A stretch of DNA of 24,187 nt, taken from the NCBI GenBank assembly GCA_000437675.1, contig FR901781.1, positions 11,640 through 35,826 on the forward strand. The letters run 5' to 3'. Made by a program: the position numbers and the translations under genes. The notes below the pieces were generated by a model. The model searched no databases, was not told the DNA's origin, and saw only the letters and a list, made by a program, of their open reading frames with translations. Source of the DNA: Prevotella sp. CAG:891. GTDB lineage: Bacteria > Bacteroidota > Bacteroidia > Bacteroidales > Bacteroidaceae. Below are positions 22,625 to 24,187 of this stretch, in pieces. Position 1 is the stretch's first letter. Every line of letters starts with the position of its first letter.

Positions 22625-24187
22625 ATGGAAAAAGAAAATCCGTTAACACTGCTTCAGCAAATCAATTCGCCTGCCGATTTACGAAAACTGCCTATTGCAC
22701 TTTTACCGCAGGTATGCGATGAATTGCGACGCGACATAATCAATGAGCTGGCCGATAATCCCGGCCATTTTGCTTCGAGTCTGGGCACGGTTGAATTAAC
22801 CGTGGCCCTGCATTACGTGTTTGATACCCCCTACGATCGCATCGTGTGGGACGTGGGACACCAAGCCTATGGACATAAAATCCTGACCGGACGACGCGAC
22901 TCTTTTCATACAAACCGCAAACTCCATGGTATCAAACCCTTCCCTTCGCCCTTCGAAAGCGAATACGACACCTTTGCCTGCGGCCATGCCTCGAATTCCA
23001 TTTCGGCAGCCTTAGGCATGTCGGTAGCTGCACTGAAACAAGGCGAAACTAACCGTCAGGTGGTTGCCGTGATTGGCGATGGTTCGATGAGTGGCGGATT
23101 GGCATTCGAGGGCTTGAACAACGTGTCCGACACGCCGAACAACATGCTCATTATCCTGAACGATAACCACATCAGCATCGACCCCGCCGTGGGTGGTATG
23201 CACGAGTATCTGATGCACCTGCATACCAGCAACTGGTACAATCGGATGCGTTTCAGCATGTCGCAGAAACTGACGCAATGGGGAGTGCTCAACGAAAATC
23301 GCCGCCGTTCAATTTTGCGCTTCAACAATTCGGTGAAATCGCTGCTGGCCAATCAGCAAAATATTTTCGAAGGCATGAACATCCGCTATTTCGGACCGAC
23401 GAACGGACACAATGTCATCGAACTGGTACGCATTCTGCGCGAAATCAAAGATATGAACGGTCCCAAACTCTTGCACCTGCATACGGTAAAAGGCAAGGGC
23501 TTTGCACCGGCTGAAAAAGAGGCCACCGTGTGGCATGCTCCCGGAAAATTCTGCGTCGAAAGCGGACAGCGCATCATCGAAAAGAACGAAAAACCGCAGC
23601 CGCCGAAGTTTCAGGATGTGTTCGGTCAAACTTTGCTCGAACTGGCCAAGCAGAATCCGCGCATTGTGGGCATTACGCCGGCCATGCCTACAGGATGTTC
23701 GATGAACATGCTGATGAATGCCATGCCCGACCGCGCCTTCGACGTAGGCATTGCCGAAGGACACGCTGTGACCTTTGCAGCCGGCATGGCCAAAGACGGA
23801 CTTCAGCCTTTCTGCAACATATACTCCTCGTTTGCCCAGCGAGCCTACGACAATGTGATTCACGACGTAGCTCTGCTCGGACTACCCGTTGTCCTTTGCT
23901 TAGACCGCGCCGGACTTGTGGGCGAGGACGGCCCCACCCATCATGGTGCTTTCGACATACCTTCGCTCCGTACGGTTCCGAACCTGACCATTTGTTCGCC
24001 CTACGACGAAAAAGAATTGCGTCGCCTGATGTTCACCGCCCAGCAACCCGGACAGGGAGCCTTTGTGATCCGCTATCCGCGCGGTTGCGGTTCGTGTACC
24101 GACTGGAAATGTCCGCTCGAAGCCGTTGAAGTGGGAAAAGGACGTTGCTTGAAACAAGGCAACAAGGTAGCCGTTATTTCATTTGGC
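22625..24187 (+). CDS. dxs: 1-deoxy-D-xylulose-5-phosphate synthase (3' end beyond the window)
   Basis: First enzyme of the MEP isoprenoid pathway; condenses pyruvate and glyceraldehyde-3-phosphate using thiamine diphosphate in the cytoplasm. 521 codons are present and open to the last base; the family usually has about 620-640 residues, so part of the C-terminal transketolase domain is cut off. Visible features are DVGHQAYGHKILTGRR, the ThDP/Mg site G151-D-G153-SMSGG with N179-D-N181, and GPTNGHN. The catalytic Glu378 lies in VGIAEGHAVTFAAGMA, and DRAGLVGEDGPTHHG follows. Gly after the catalytic Glu, where E. coli has Gln, is in my recollection usual for Bacteroidota. The ATG at 22625 gives the expected N-terminus. 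Confidence 0.96.
   Translation, partial: MEKENPLTLLQQINSPADLRKLPIALLPQVCDELRRDIINELADNPGHFASSLGTVELTVALHYVFDTPYDRIVWDVGHQAYGHKILTGRRDSFHTNRKLHGIKPFPSPFESEYDTFACGHASNSISAALGMSVAALKQGETNRQVVAVIGDGSMSGGLAFEGLNNVSDTPNNMLIILNDNHISIDPAVGGMHEYLMHLHTSNWYNRMRFSMSQKLTQWGVLNENRRRSILRFNNSVKSLLANQQNIFEGMNIRYFGPTNGHNVIELVRILREIKDMNGPKLLHLHTVKGKGFAPAEKEATVWHAPGKFCVESGQRIIEKNEKPQPPKFQDVFGQTLLELAKQNPRIVGITPAMPTGCSMNMLMNAMPDRAFDVGIAEGHAVTFAAGMAKDGLQPFCNIYSSFAQRAYDNVIHDVALLGLPVVLCLDRAGLVGEDGPTHHGAFDIPSLRTVPNLTICSPYDEKELRRLMFTAQQPGQGAFVIRYPRGCGSCTDWKCPLEAVEVGKGRCLKQGNKVAVISFG

Overview
The window looks like a chromosomal segment of a Bacteroidales bacterium, most likely Prevotellaceae-like. Four things point there. 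Seven intergenic regions carry the Bacteroidota -7 promoter motif TAnnTTTG. Most start codons lack a clear Shine-Dalgarno sequence. The gene content fits: a DUF6057-like membrane protein, a TonB-dependent receptor, a serine-type sulfatase, a GH95 fucosidase, and a probable type IX secretion C-terminal domain. Dxs has the form GIAEGHA that I associate with this phylum. No rRNA, tRNA, CRISPR array, transposase or phage gene was seen.

Layout. 1-524: non-coding, with a 21-bp-period repeat element and the nested terminator of ffh. 525-1886 (-): ffh. 2183-5442 (+): a DUF6057-like membrane protein, then a lipoprotein combining one CXXCH haem motif with a TolB-like propeller. 5529-6407 (+): folD. It converges on a minus-strand cluster through a long bidirectional hairpin. 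6592-9176 (-): FecCD-type permease, its binding lipoprotein and a small unknown protein, read in the order unknown, binding protein, permease, with no ATPase. 9393-10433 (-): cytoplasmic asparaginase ansA, with a promoter so close that the mRNA may be leaderless. 11011-14100 (+): a glmM-type phosphohexomutase and a secreted Ser-type sulfatase. 14101-14732: non-coding, with a second copy of the 21-bp element. 14733-18197 (-): an omega-amidase-like nitrilase upstream of a TonB-dependent receptor. 18603-22145 (+): a 1180-residue GH95 alpha-L-fucosidase. 22625-end (+): dxs, cut by the window edge, behind a structured leader of about 300 nt.

How the genes work together. Most are housekeeping: protein targeting (ffh), one-carbon metabolism (folD), amino-sugar supply (glmM), isoprenoid synthesis (dxs), and amide or asparagine hydrolysis (amidase, ansA). 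The accessory part is for envelope transport and host-glycan use. The sulfatase and fucosidase would remove capping sulfate and fucose, for example from mucin O-glycans. The TonB receptor and FecCD-type parts would import iron chelates or corrinoids. No SusC/SusD pair or dedicated regulator is present, so this is not a classical polysaccharide utilisation locus.

The least explained items are the dispersed 21-bp repeat element (two copies with the same layout), the haem-propeller lipoprotein paired with DUF6057, the dxs leader, the hairpin holding the upstream start codon of the TonB receptor, and the interlocked inverted repeats after ansA.
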